Assembly (NCBI RefSeq): GCF_021129235.1
Contig: NZ_JAJOMA010000005.1
Span: 248,001 to 312,000, forward strand
DNA: 64,000 bases
Source: Kineosporia mesophila
Lineage (GTDB): Bacteria > Actinomycetota > Actinomycetes > Actinomycetales > Kineosporiaceae
Direction of reading: 5' to 3'
Shown one piece after another: positions 16,584-25,223 of this stretch (position 1 is the first letter of the stretch; each line of letters begins with the position of its first letter). The translations under genes and the position numbers were made by a program. The notes under the pieces are model-generated. The model saw nothing but the letters and a program-made list of their open reading frames with translations, was not told the DNA's origin and did no database searches.

Positions 16584-17951
16584 ATGAGTGTGGACGAGGG
16601 CGTCCGGCATTCCGGGAAGGGTTCTACCGCGGGGGTTCCCGTGGTCACCGGGATGCGGGTGGTGCCGGTGGCCGGGCGGGACAGCATGTTGCTGAACCTC
16701 AGTGGCGCGCACGGGCCGTATTTCACGCGCAACGTGGTGATCCTGACCGACTCGGCGGGGAACACCGGGCTCGGGGAGGTGCCGGGGGGTGAGGCGATCC
16801 GGGCCACGCTCGCCGACAGCACCCCGTTCGTGGTCGGGCAGCCGATCAGCCGGTACCACGCGGTGCTGCGGCAGGTGCGCGCGGCGTTCGCCGGCCGGGA
16901 CTCCGGTGGGCGGGGCCGGCAGACCTTCGACCTGCGCACCACCGTGCACGTGCTGACAGCCCTGGAGTCGGCGATGCTCGACCTGTTCGGCCAGCACCTC
17001 GGGGTGCCGGTGGCCGACCTGCTCGGAGAGGGGCAGCAGCGCGACGCCGTGCTCATGCTCGGGTACCTGTTCTTCGTCGGCGACAGCGCCAAGACCGATC
17101 TGCCGTACCGGAAGGCCGACCGGGGCGACGACTGGGAACGGCTGCGCGACCGGGAGGCCCTGACCCCCGAAGCCGTGGTGGCCCTGGCCGAGGCCGCCCA
17201 GCAGCGCTACGGGTTCTCCGACTTCAAGCTCAAGGGCGGTGTGCTGCCGGGCCCGGACGAGGTCGACGCCGTCATCGCCCTGCACGAGCGGTTTCCCGAC
17301 GCCCGCATCACGCTCGACCCGAACGGCGTCTGGCCGCTGCGCGACGCGATCGGGTACGGCCGCCGGATGCGGGGGGCGATCGCGTACGCCGAGGATCCGT
17401 GCGGTGCCGAGGCGGAGTACTCCGGGCGCGAGGTGATGGCCGAGTTCCGCCGGGCCACCGGGCTTCCCACCGCCACGAACATGATCGCCACCGACTGGCG
17501 TCAGCTCGGTCACGCGATCAGCGCGGGTGCCGTCGACATCCCACTGGCTGATCCACACTTCTGGACGATGGCCGGCTCGGTGCGGGTGGCTCAGCTCTGC
17601 GAGGCCTGGGGACTGACCTGGGGCTCGCACTCGAACAACCACTTCGACATCTCGCTGGCCATGTTCACCCAGGTCGGGGCGGCGGCACCGGGTGAGATCA
17701 CTGCACTCGACACGCACTGGATCTGGCAGGACGGTCAGCGTCTCACCCGGCAGCCCCCGGTGATCGAGAACGGCCTGGTCAAGGTCCCCGCCGCACCCGG
17801 ACTGGGTCTGGAGCTGGACGAGGACCGGCTGGCGGAGGCCCACGAGCTGTACCGGCGCAACGGTCTCGGCGCGCGCGACGATGCGATTGCCATGCAGTAT
17901 CTGATCCCGGGCTGGTCGTTCGATCCGAAGCGACCGGCGCTGGACCGTTGA
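16584..17951 (+). CDS. gudD: Glucarate dehydratase
   Basis: A 455-residue enolase-superfamily enzyme converting D-glucarate (and usually L-idarate) to 5-dehydro-4-deoxyglucarate, the KdgD substrate. Family marks run through the whole length: [14 protein letters not shown] with the KxK lysines at residues 215 and 217, [64 protein letters not shown] and the [18 protein letters not shown] end. These match E. coli GudD closely, unlike the 5178 paralogue. The ATG at 16584 follows AAGGGTGGAG. It is followed after 19 nt by a dehydrogenase with its own AAGGAG site. It is separated from the kdgD unit by a terminator-like repeat and so needs its own promoter. Confidence 0.94.
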   Translation: MSVDEGVRHSGKGSTAGVPVVTGMRVVPVAGRDSMLLNLSGAHGPYFTRNVVILTDSAGNTGLGEVPGGEAIRATLADSTPFVVGQPISRYHAVLRQVRAAFAGRDSGGRGRQTFDLRTTVHVLTALESAMLDLFGQHLGVPVADLLGEGQQRDAVLMLGYLFFVGDSAKTDLPYRKADRGDDWERLRDREALTPEAVVALAEAAQQRYGFSDFKLKGGVLPGPDEVDAVIALHERFPDARITLDPNGVWPLRDAIGYGRRMRGAIAYAEDPCGAEAEYSGREVMAEFRRATGLPTATNMIATDWRQLGHAISAGAVDIPLADPHFWTMAGSVRVAQLCEAWGLTWGSHSNNHFDISLAMFTQVGAAAPGEITALDTHWIWQDGQRLTRQPPVIENGLVKVPAAPGLGLELDEDRLAEAHELYRRNGLGARDDAIAMQYLIPGWSFDPKRPALDR

Positions 17952-17970
17952 ACCGATAAGGAGTTTCAGA

Positions 17971-18903
17971 ATGACCGTGTTGCAGGTCGGAACACTCAAG
18001 CCGTCACTCACGCAGACCCTGGAGCGTCGCCACCGGGCGATCGGGCTGCCCGACACCGACCGTGACGACTTCCTGGCCGAACACGGTGAGGCTGTCACCG
18101 CGATCGTCACCTCCGGCCGGTTCGGGGTGTCGGCCGACCTGATGGCGAAGCTGCCGAACCTGGGCGCGATCGTGAACTTCGGCGTCGGGTACGACACCAC
18201 CGACGTCGACGCCGCCCGGGAGCGGGGCATCCTGGTCAGCAACACGCCCGACGTGCTCACCGACTGCGTGGCCGACACCGCCGTGGGCCTGTTCCTGGAC
18301 GTGATACGGGGATTCTCCGCCGCCGACCGGTTCGTGCGCGCCGGGAGCTGGCCCGCCGAGGGTAACTTCCCGCTCACCCACCAGGCCGGCAACCGCCGGG
18401 TCGGCATTCTCGGGCTGGGCCGCATCGGCAGCGCGATCGCCCACCGGCTGACCGCTTTCGGCTGCACGATCAGCTATCACAACCGCCGCCCGGTGGAGGG
18501 CAGCCCACACACCTACCGCGCCGACCTGGTCGAGATGGCCCGCGAGGTGGACGTTCTGGTGGTCGCGGCGGCCGGTGGCCAGAGCACGTCCGGTCTGGTC
18601 AGCCGCGAGGTACTCACCGCGCTGGGCCCCCAGGGATATCTGGTCAACATCGCCCGCGGCAGCGTCATCGACGAGGAGGCCCTGGTCGAGCTGCTGCTGG
18701 AGGGGAAGCTGGCCGGCGCCGGGCTCGACGTGTTCGAGCACGAGCCGAAGGTGCCGCCGGCCCTGTTCGGTCTCGACAACGTGGTGCTGCTGCCGCACCT
18801 GGGCAGCGGCACGGTCGAGACCCGCGGGGCCATGGAAGACCTCACCCTCGCCAACCTGGACAGCTTCCTGCACTCCGGAACCGTGCTGAATCCCGTCCCC
18901 TGA
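17971..18903 (+). CDS. 2-hydroxyacid dehydrogenase (glyoxylate/hydroxypyruvate reductase-like)
   Basis: A 310-residue D-2-hydroxyacid dehydrogenase. The substrate-binding part includes VNFGVGYDTTDVDAARERGI, the Rossmann motif is VGILGLGRIGSAIAHR, the catalytic arginine lies in NIARGSVIDEEALVELL, and the histidine in VLLPHLGSGTVETR. This branch often reduces hydroxypyruvate or glyoxylate. It is one transcription unit with gudD: the gap is 19 nt with an AAGGAG ribosome binding site. It is clearly a different subtype from the enzyme at 6437, so the island encodes two such reductases. Tartronate semialdehyde handling is a possible role, but no aldolase for that route is present here. Confidence 0.88.
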   Translation: MTVLQVGTLKPSLTQTLERRHRAIGLPDTDRDDFLAEHGEAVTAIVTSGRFGVSADLMAKLPNLGAIVNFGVGYDTTDVDAARERGILVSNTPDVLTDCVADTAVGLFLDVIRGFSAADRFVRAGSWPAEGNFPLTHQAGNRRVGILGLGRIGSAIAHRLTAFGCTISYHNRRPVEGSPHTYRADLVEMAREVDVLVVAAAGGQSTSGLVSREVLTALGPQGYLVNIARGSVIDEEALVELLLEGKLAGAGLDVFEHEPKVPPALFGLDNVVLLPHLGSGTVETRGAMEDLTLANLDSFLHSGTVLNPVP

Positions 18904-18926
18904 AGTCTCCCGAAAGGAAGTCGTCG

Positions 18927-19301
18927 ATGAGCATCGTCGTCGGGTACTGGCCCACCGCCGAAGGACGCGCCGCGCTGCGGCACGGCGTGGACGAGGCCCT
19001 GCACCACCAGACCGACCTTCTGGTCATCAGCGACCCGGGTGATGCGCCGGAGCGCGACCGGGACGCGAAGGCCGCCGAGGTGTCCGGGGTCACCGTGACC
19101 ACGCGGAACGCCTCGGACGCGGGGATGGCCGCCGAGCTCATCGACGCCTCGTACGTGGAGGGTGTGACCCTGCTGGTGATGGGGCTGCGCCGCCGCTCGC
19201 CGGTGGGCAAGCTGCTGCTCGGCAGCATCTCCCAGCAGGTCCTCCTCGACGCCCAGTGCCCGGTCGTGGCCGTCAAACCACACGTCAGCGCAGTTGGGTG
19301 A
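18927..19301 (+). CDS. Universal stress protein (single short UspA domain)
   Basis: A 124-residue single UspA domain. The start MSIVVGYWPTAEGRAALRHG matches the first strand. The end carries the ATP-binding pattern as VMGLRRRSPVGKLLLGSISQQ, then CPVVAVKP. A ribosome binding site (GAAAGGAAG) precedes the ATG. It is shorter than usual (about 140-150 residues) because the central part between strand 2 and helix 3 is compact. It follows the gudD unit by 23 nt and leads into the PsiE-like gene. USPs bind ATP and are commonly induced in non-growing cells. Confidence 0.85.
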   Translation: MSIVVGYWPTAEGRAALRHGVDEALHHQTDLLVISDPGDAPERDRDAKAAEVSGVTVTTRNASDAGMAAELIDASYVEGVTLLVMGLRRRSPVGKLLLGSISQQVLLDAQCPVVAVKPHVSAVG

Positions 19302-19344
19302 CTGTCAGGTAGCGAAGATCGACTCCACCGCCGACACTCAGGAC

Positions 19345-20028
19345 ATGCCCAGCACAGGACAGCCAGGACGGCACGACCGCAACGCCACGCAGCAGGTGGA
19401 CAAGGCCGTGAACGGCGCCATGAACGGCGTCGACGGCTCCAGCCACCGGATCGCGAACATCGGTGAGCGTACCCTGCGCCTGGCCGAGGACGCGGTCTAC
19501 GTGGCGGTGGCCGGACTGCTCGTGGTCGGGGCGGTGGTGCTGCTCTTCGATGCCGCCACCGCACTCGGCACTATCGGCGACGGGGCCGACACCGCGGTGC
19601 TGTCGCTGCTCGACCGCCTGCTGCTGGTCTTCATCCTGGTCGAGCTGATCTTCGCGGTGCGGATGACGCTGTCGCGCCGGGAGATCGTGGCCGAGCCGTT
19701 CCTGATCGTCGGCATGATCGTCTCGATCAAGGAGATCATCCTGCTCTCGGTCGAGGTGGCGAACGTGCTGGAGGGCAAACCGACCACCGAGGGCACCAAG
19801 GACCCGACCGCGTTCGCCCTGCAGATCGCTCTGCTCGGGCTGCTCGTGATCGTGCTGGCCGTCAGCGTGCTGCTGCTGCGCATGAAAGAGCGCGAGCCGG
19901 TCGAGGGCGAGCGCAACCAGCAGTTCGACCAGCAGTCGGCAGGCGTCGGCCCGGTGCCGGAGAACGCTCGCGACGAGAACCGCGACGGCAAGACCCACGA
20001 GGCCGGCGAGAACGCCGGGTCCCGCTAG
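19345..20028 (+). CDS. PsiE-like (phosphate-starvation-inducible) membrane protein
   Basis: About 227 residues from the ATG at 19345. A TTG at 19294 overlapping the preceding gene's stop is an alternative start. Four membrane segments lie in AVAGLLVVGAVVLLFDAAT, LLDRLLLVFILVELIFAV, AEPFLIVGMIVSIKEIILLS and FALQIALLGLLVIVLAVSVL. The LIVGMIVSIKEIILLSVE segment and its position match the PsiE family, whose function is not known. The C-terminus is a long hydrophilic tail rich in Glu, Gln and Asn. Its stop overlaps the convergent acetyltransferase gene by 4 bp (TAG/CTA). Confidence 0.75.
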   Translation: MPSTGQPGRHDRNATQQVDKAVNGAMNGVDGSSHRIANIGERTLRLAEDAVYVAVAGLLVVGAVVLLFDAATALGTIGDGADTAVLSLLDRLLLVFILVELIFAVRMTLSRREIVAEPFLIVGMIVSIKEIILLSVEVANVLEGKPTTEGTKDPTAFALQIALLGLLVIVLAVSVLLLRMKEREPVEGERNQQFDQQSAGVGPVPENARDENRDGKTHEAGENAGSR

Positions 20029-20513
20029 AACTTCTGGTACATGACGTGCAGGCCGACCAGACCGTGCGCCAAGCTGTCGAAGGCCTCCGGCACGATGCCG
20101 ATCGTCTCGAACCCGAGTGAGTGCCAGAGCTTCACGGCCACGGTGTTGGTGTCGACCACGGCGTTGAACTGCATGCCGTGGTAGCCGGCCGAACGGGCCC
20201 AGTCGAGCACGTACAACCCCAGGGCCCGGCCCACCCCCTGACCCCGGGCCTTCGACGAGACCATGAAACTGGCCGTGGATACGTGTGATCCGCGGGCCGG
20301 GCGGTTCGGCCCGGAATGGGCCGTACCGAGGATCGTGCCGTCGTCGCCGACCGCCACCACAGTGATCGACGGCGCGGGCCCGACCCACACCTGGCGGCAT
20401 TCCTGCTCGGTCCAGTCCGGGTCGTAGGCGTAGGTCTCACCGCCGTCGATCACCTCACGGATGATCGTGTACACAGCCGGCCAGTCGGCGTCCTCGAAAG
20501 CGCGGATCCTCAT
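20025..20513 (-). CDS. GNAT family N-acetyltransferase
   Basis: A 162-residue acetyltransferase. The start MRIRAFEDADWPAVYTIIRE is the first GNAT strand and helix. Motif A (SFMVSSKARGQGVGRALGLY) carries the acetyl-CoA pyrophosphate loop, with RGQGVG matching R/Q-x-x-G-x-G/A. FNAVVDTNTVAVKLWHSLGF is the motif B region. The overall layout resembles phosphinothricin/L-amino acid N-acyltransferases. The acceptor substrate cannot be told from the sequence. It lies downstream of the metallophosphoesterase gene on the same strand, separated from it by a hairpin repeat, so it is probably transcribed on its own. Confidence 0.88.
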   Translation of the reverse strand: MRIRAFEDADWPAVYTIIREVIDGGETYAYDPDWTEQECRQVWVGPAPSITVVAVGDDGTILGTAHSGPNRPARGSHVSTASFMVSSKARGQGVGRALGLYVLDWARSAGYHGMQFNAVVDTNTVAVKLWHSLGFETIGIVPEAFDSLAHGLVGLHVMYQKF

Positions 20514-20570
20514 CGGCCCAAACTACAAAATGGAGGTCCCCCAGCCCTAGCGGGCCGGGAGGCGCCCCGA

Positions 20571-20607
20571 GCGGGTGGGCACCCATGGTGCCCGCCCGCG
20601 TCCTCAA
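20571..20607. repeat. Hairpin repeat, family 2, near 3' end of metallophosphoesterase gene
   Basis: GCGGGTGGGCACC (20571-20583) pairs with GGTGCCCGCCCGC (20587-20599), with one G-T wobble and a CAT loop, and is followed by GTCCTCAA. The same CACC-loop-GGTG core and GTCCTCAAT end occur at 61930-61976. It lies 10 nt past the stop of the minus-strand gene at 20618. Confidence 0.7.
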
Positions 20608-20617
20608 TTTCGGCTAC

Positions 20618-22525
20618 TCAGGGGGTGGCCGACTCGCTGGGGGTGGGATTGGTCGCCTCGCTCGGGGTCGTACCCCCGGCCGTGGCCGCGATCGACGCGT
20701 CACCCGCCTCGTCGGCCGTGCTCACCGGATCAGGGGTGATCTCGTCCGGCGTGGCCAGCGATTCCTGGGTCAGCTTGGCGGTCGACCAGTCCTGCACCGT
20801 GGCGAAATTCGTGGCGCCGGCCGGGACCGGGTCGCCCACGCCGGCGTCGGCGGAGCAGGTGCGGTCGTCTTTGATCGGCTGCGGCTCGAAGTAGTGGACG
20901 TCGAAAGCCGAGTTGTTGCCGTAGGTGTCGGCCCGGGTCTGGTCGGGCAGGGCCGGGTCGGCCAGCTGGTAGCGGATGATCCGGGTGTACTGGCAGTTCG
21001 TGCCCACCGAGAGGATCGAGAACTCCATCGGGTCACCGGCATCGGCCAGCAGACCGCCCAGGCCGGTGGTGCCCTCGACCAGCCGGATGTGGCCCCGGTC
21101 GCTGCGCTGCAGGTCGTCGGTGTCGTTCTGGTGATGCACGTGGCCCGAGGAGGTGGCCCGCACCGACTGCCCGAGGGTGGTGGCCATGGCGTCGGCCATC
21201 ACCGGCTCGTGGGCCAGCAGCAGGTCGAAATACGTGTCCCGGTTGAGGTTCTGCACCGCCGTGGTGGCGGCCGCGGTCTCCAGCTTGGTGACGATGTCCA
21301 CATTGTCGGAGCCCGCGTCACCGCTCGCGCCGTAGGTGCGGGGGTCACCGACCCCGTAGACCTGCAGGCCCATCGCGTTGACGACCTCCTGGTCGAGCAC
21401 CGTGACACCGGGGATCTCGGCCATCCTCCGGGCCACCGGGCCCGAGTCGTGGTTGCCCTTGATCCAGATCATCGGGGTCTTCTCGGTGATCCGCCGGATC
21501 GAGGCGACATAACTGTCGGTCAGTTCCCGGGTATTGCCGACGAGCGTCTCGTCCCCGTTGTTGACCAGCAGCTTCACGTCGTTCGCGTCGATGTACTCCT
21601 GGAGGTAGTTGTAGATGTCGCGGCGGTGCACGTCGGAGATGAACATGACGTTGTAGGCGGTGGCCGGGCTCTCCTGCGAGGTGGCCGGCGGCTGAGTCAG
21701 CGCGTCCTGCAGGCGCAGCACCGCGCGCACCTTGTCGGCGGCGCCGGCGTCCCGGGCGTCCAGGGCGGCGAGTTTGTCCGGCGTGGCGGCAATGTCGGCC
21801 AGCAGACCGGTCACGGCATACCGCTGCCACCAGTCCGAGCGGTAGGTGGCACCGATGGTCCCGCTCAGGGCCACCACCGCCACCAGGGTCGAGGTGCCGA
21901 CCAGCGTGCCGGTGGCGGCCAGGCGATGACGGCGCGTACCGGCCCGCACCGGGTCGTTGTTCGCCAGCACCGAGATCGCGCCGTCCACGATCAGGTCGCC
22001 GATCAGCGCCCCCACGATCAGGCCCACGATCGCGGCAAGGACGAAGTGCAGCAGCATCGCCGGCACCTCGTCCTCCAGCTGGGACCGGAACTCGGCGGTG
22101 AAGGCGGCACCCCCGCTGGTGGCCTCGCGCACCGCGTCCAGGTCGATCCGGGGGGTCACGTGCAGACCGATCGGCACGGCGGTGACGTCGCGGAACTGCA
22201 GCGATCCGAGGCTGGAGTCGACGGTGATGCCGCGGTGGGCCGGGGTGACCGAGCCGCTCACCACCACGTCGACGTTCGCGACCGTGGAGCGGTAGGGGTA
22301 GACCGAGACGGCGATGGCGGCCACGGCGAGCGCGGCCAGCAGGGACGCGGTGAAGCGCGACGCGGCGCGAACCGGATGCTCCGTGCGGCGGAACATCTGC
22401 CGCACGGTCCACCGGCGCACGGTGGAGGCATACCGGCGGGCCCGGGCCGGGGCGGAGATCGGCCGGGCCGGTTCGGTGGAGTTGGTGGGCTGGGTGGACT
22501 CGGCAGGCGCGTCGGGCTCGGACAT
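20618..22525 (-). CDS. Membrane-anchored metallophosphoesterase
   Basis: A 635-residue protein with a hydrophilic N-terminus and about three membrane segments: near residue 65 (SLLAALAVAAIAVSVYPY), near 165 (LLHFVLAAIVGLIVGALIG) and near 210 (ATGTLVGTSTLVAVVALSG). The calcineurin-like metallophosphoesterase domain follows, outside the membrane: MFISDVHRRD, LLVNNGDETLVGN, IWIKGNHDSGPV, LLLAHEPVMAD and SSGHVHHQ. These supply all five metal-binding motifs (D-x-H, GD, GNHD, H, GHxH). The C-terminus is a Thr/Pro/Ser/Glu-rich tail. The substrate is unknown; the topology suggests a cell-envelope phosphodiester. Confidence 0.88.
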   Translation of the reverse strand: MSEPDAPAESTQPTNSTEPARPISAPARARRYASTVRRWTVRQMFRRTEHPVRAASRFTASLLAALAVAAIAVSVYPYRSTVANVDVVVSGSVTPAHRGITVDSSLGSLQFRDVTAVPIGLHVTPRIDLDAVREATSGGAAFTAEFRSQLEDEVPAMLLHFVLAAIVGLIVGALIGDLIVDGAISVLANNDPVRAGTRRHRLAATGTLVGTSTLVAVVALSGTIGATYRSDWWQRYAVTGLLADIAATPDKLAALDARDAGAADKVRAVLRLQDALTQPPATSQESPATAYNVMFISDVHRRDIYNYLQEYIDANDVKLLVNNGDETLVGNTRELTDSYVASIRRITEKTPMIWIKGNHDSGPVARRMAEIPGVTVLDQEVVNAMGLQVYGVGDPRTYGASGDAGSDNVDIVTKLETAAATTAVQNLNRDTYFDLLLAHEPVMADAMATTLGQSVRATSSGHVHHQNDTDDLQRSDRGHIRLVEGTTGLGGLLADAGDPMEFSILSVGTNCQYTRIIRYQLADPALPDQTRADTYGNNSAFDVHYFEPQPIKDDRTCSADAGVGDPVPAGATNFATVQDWSTAKLTQESLATPDEITPDPVSTADEAGDASIAATAGGTTPSEATNPTPSESATP

Positions 22526-22612
22526 CGACTCGAGGCTAGCCGGGGTCGCGAAGATCGTCGCGCCGAAAACCCGGGGTCACCGTTCGTGGGGACGCTGCGG
22601 ACCGTACGGGTG

Positions 22613-23430
22613 ATGCAGGCCCAGTTCCTCAGCTCCGGAGCGTGTATCGCCGATCACCCGAGCGTGAACGGTCCCGGCAGCGTGCGGTTGTTCGCGCTGG
22701 CACTCGCCGAGGAACGGCCGATGTGGGAGCTCGCCGCGCCGGTGCAGGCCGTCCGGGCGCACCACCGCTGTGCGGAGGCCGACGACCTGCTGGGTGCGGC
22801 GCCCGGCCTGGCGGTCGTGGACGAGGAGGCGCAGCGGGCCGGTTTCCTGTCGCGCCGCCGCCTGGAGCAGCGCCCCCACGGCCTGCTCGGGCGGGTGCGG
22901 GCCCGGACGCCGGTGGGGCGGATCTCCGACTGGTCGATACCGGTGCTGCCCTCGTCCGTGACCCTCGCGGCCGCGGTGGAGGCGGTGCTGTCGCGGCGGG
23001 AGGAGAACCGCTACGACGACCTGCTGCTGCACGGCCCGCAGGGTGGGACCGGGGCCTGGCGTCTGCTGCCGGCCGGGGCGGTGCTGGAGGCGCTGGCCGC
23101 GAGCATGGCCCGGCGGGCGAGCCCGGACGAGCTGACCGGGCTGCTGAACCGGGGCGCGTTCTTCGAGCACCTGCACGAGCTCAGCCGGGGGCTGCCCGGG
23201 CCCGGACGGTGGCGGAGATGCTGGCCGGCCTGGCGCGGGGTCTGTCCATCACGGTGACTGCCGAAGGGGTAGAGGCCGCAGAGCAGCTGCGGGAGCTCGG
23301 GGTCGACCACGTGCAGGGGTATTTCGTGGCCCCACCGGCTCCCGCCCCGGTCGTCGAGGCGGTGCTGACCGCCCAGCAGTTCGGGGTGGGGGCAGGGCCC
23401 CTGCCCCGCACGTTCTTCCTCCCGGATTAG
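22613..23430 (+). pseudogene. Remnant of a GGDEF-EAL cyclic-di-GMP protein with internal deletion
   Basis: From ATG 22613 one frame reads a sensory-type region (RLFALALAEERPMWELAAPV to LLLHGPQGGTGAWRLLPAGA) and then SPDELTGLLNRGAFFEHLHEL, the exact beginning of a GGDEF diguanylate cyclase domain. That frame then breaks and stops at 23257. In another frame, from about 23205, the sequence TVAEMLAGLARGLSITVTAEG, then EAAEQLRELGVDHVQGYFVA, is the C-terminal end of an EAL phosphodiesterase domain, stopping at 23430. The GG(D/E)EF motif and most of both catalytic domains, about 400 residues, are missing. An out-of-frame internal deletion near 23195-23215 explains this. It cannot make or degrade cyclic-di-GMP. 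Confidence 0.8.
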
Positions 23431-23466
23431 CCCCCTGGCACCTTATTTGCTGTCGCCGGACATGAG

Positions 23467-23507
23467 CTTTCAGGACATCAGCTTTCAGGACATGTCTTTC
23501 AGGACAT
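23467..23507. repeat. Three direct copies of CTTTCAGGACAT at the USP stop codon
   Basis: CTTTCAGGACAT occurs at 23467-23478, 23482-23493 and 23496-23507. On the minus strand each copy reads ATGTCCTGAAAG, that is Met-Ser-stop. The copy nearest the gene supplies its real stop codon, and the other two lie just past it. Confidence 0.85.
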
Positions 23508-24341
23508 GGCGGACGAGACCGGCAGTTCGCGGGGCACGGCGAGCACCGGGCAGGGCGGCTGCATCAGTACGTCGCGGCTGACCGACTCCCGGATCGGCCG
23601 GTAGAGCTCGCCCGGCCGGCTGCCGACCACCAGAAGTTCCGCGCCGCGCCCGAGTTCGGCCAGTGCCGCACCCGGGTCGCCGGTGGTGCGGACCACGTTG
23701 AACTGCACGTCACGCAGGCTGCCCACAGCGTCGTGGACACCCCAGCCGGCGTTGCTGTGGCTGGGCTCGACGTGCAGCACCTGGAGTTCGTAACCGCGAC
23801 GCCGGGCCTCCTCGGCGGCCGCCTTCACCACCTGGGCGTCGGACTCGTGCGAGCCCACCGCCGCCAGGATGAAGGGGTGGGCGCCGACCGGGCGGGGCGA
23901 GGCGTCTTCCGGAACCACCAGTACCGGGCACTTCGCCGCCCGCACCAGCCCGGCGCTGACCGAACCGGGTTCGCAGGCCGGGGCCTGGTACCGCCCCGCC
24001 GACCCGATGACCAGCAGCCGGGCCGCGCTGATCGGGAAGGCGTCGGGCTTGATGTCCTCGTCGTCCAGGCAGTACCCGCTGATACTGGGCAGGGGGTACC
24101 GCAGGCGCAGGGCCTCGACCGCGTCCGTCAGCTGGCGCCAGGCCGCGACCACTCCGGGAGCATCGTCCTGGTGGGGTCCCCGCGGATCGTGCCCGGTGGA
24201 CGAGCGCCGGCGCAGGTCGGTGATGAGCGTCAGCGGCAGATGACGTCGTTCGGCTTCCTGGGCGGCGCGGTCGAGCAGCCGGGTGTGCTGCCAGCGGCCG
24301 TCGAACCCGGCAACGATCCGTGGCGTGTGTTCACCGTTCAT
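23499..24341 (-). CDS. Universal stress protein with two UspA domains
   Basis: A 280-residue tandem UspA protein. Domain 1 runs from RIVAGFDGRWQHTRLLDRAA to LLVIGSAGRYQAPAC and CPVLVVPE. Domain 2 runs from FILAAVGSHESDAQVVKAAA to LLVVGSRPGELYRPIRESVS and CPVLAVPRE. The ATG at 24341 has GGAGAGG upstream; a longer reading through the intergenic region is not credible. It is divergent from the DosR-like regulator with a DosR-like box between them. Two-domain USPs are typical dormancy-regulon members in mycobacteria, so control by that regulator is a reasonable inference. Confidence 0.87.
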   Translation of the reverse strand: MNGEHTPRIVAGFDGRWQHTRLLDRAAQEAERRHLPLTLITDLRRRSSTGHDPRGPHQDDAPGVVAAWRQLTDAVEALRLRYPLPSISGYCLDDEDIKPDAFPISAARLLVIGSAGRYQAPACEPGSVSAGLVRAAKCPVLVVPEDASPRPVGAHPFILAAVGSHESDAQVVKAAAEEARRRGYELQVLHVEPSHSNAGWGVHDAVGSLRDVQFNVVRTTGDPGAALAELGRGAELLVVGSRPGELYRPIRESVSRDVLMQPPCPVLAVPRELPVSSAMS

Positions 24342-24432
24342 GGCCCTCTCCCGTCGTGTCGAACCGATATGAACCGCGATTCCAGAATCCGCCGCACTAC
24401 CACAGCTGATCAGAGGCGCTGGGCATCGGGGG

Positions 24433-24452
24433 TTCAGGACCAAGGTCCCGTC
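24433..24452. promoter_or_regulatory. DosR/DevR-like box between usp and the response regulator gene
   Basis: TTCAGGACCAAGGTCCCGTC fits the mycobacterial DosR consensus TTCGGGACTWWAGTCCCGAA at about 15 of 20 positions, including GGAC and GTCCCG in the right register. It lies 92 nt from the USP start and 118 nt from the regulator start. Confidence 0.55.
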
Positions 24453-24569
24453 ACTCGGCGTATTTGGGGGCCGAATGACTTTCGACCATCCCGGGGCACG
24501 CGGATACGGTGGAGCCATGAGGTTTCCGCAACCGGCGGAAGGCATCACCACGAAGGCAAGGAGAGGGCT

Positions 24570-25211
24570 GTGATCAGGGTCTTCCTGCTCGACGATCACG
24601 AGGTCGTCCGGCGCGGGCTGGTCGCCCTTCTGGAGGCGGCCGGGGACATCGAGGTGGTCGGTGAGTCCGGCTCCGCCCAGGAGGCGCAGCGACGGATTCC
24701 CGCGCTCCGCCCCGATGTCGCCATCCTCGACGCGCGGCTTCCCGACGGCAGCGGCATCGACGTCTGCCGCGAGGTGCGCTCGGCCGACCCCAACATCAAG
24801 GCCTTGATCCTCACGTCCTACCAGGACGACGAGGCCCTGTTCAGCGCGATCATGGCGGGTGCCGCGGGGTACGTGCTCAAGCAGGTGCGCGGCACCGATC
24901 TCCTCGACGCGGTGCGCACCGTGGCCGCGGGCCAGAGCCTGCTCGACCCGGCCGTCACCCTGAAGGTGCTCGAACGGATCCGCAACGGCGAGAAGCCTTC
25001 CGAGCCCGACCAGCTGGCCGCCCTCACCGCGCAGGAACGCCGCATCCTCGAGCTGATCGCCCAGGGCATGACCAACCGGCAGATCGGCGAAACGCTGTTC
25101 CTGGCCGAGAAGACGGTGAAGAACTACGTGTCGTCGCTGCTGGCCAAGCTCGGTGTGGAGCGCCGCACCCAGGCCGCCATCCTGGCCACCAAGCTGATCA
25201 AGGGCAACTGA
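24570..25211 (+). CDS. DosR/DevR-like NarL-family response regulator
   Basis: A 213-residue response regulator. The receiver domain has the acidic pair in VFLLDDHEVVRRGLV, the phosphorylated aspartate at residue 54 (AILDARLPDGSGIDV), the switch threonine in LILTSYQDDEAL and the lysine in AAGYVLKQVRG. The LuxR HTH follows: LTAQERRILELIAQGMTNRQ, then LFLAEKTVKNYVSSLLAKLG, ending VERRTQAAILATK. The LTSYQDDEA and AEKTVKNYVSxLLAKLG.ERRTQAA stretches are those of mycobacterial DosR. The GTG start follows AAGGAGAG. No histidine kinase is adjacent, so the partner kinase must be elsewhere. A terminator follows. Confidence 0.9.
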   Translation: MIRVFLLDDHEVVRRGLVALLEAAGDIEVVGESGSAQEAQRRIPALRPDVAILDARLPDGSGIDVCREVRSADPNIKALILTSYQDDEALFSAIMAGAAGYVLKQVRGTDLLDAVRTVAAGQSLLDPAVTLKVLERIRNGEKPSEPDQLAALTAQERRILELIAQGMTNRQIGETLFLAEKTVKNYVSSLLAKLGVERRTQAAILATKLIKGN

Positions 25212-25223
25212 CCGATCTTCTGC

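Noticed and set aside
16455-18467. A 670-codon open frame on the minus strand opposite gudD and the hydroxyacid dehydrogenase
   Set aside because: It lies antisense to two well-supported enzymes. Long antisense frames arise in high-GC DNA from third-position G/C bias, and the translation has no recognisable domain.
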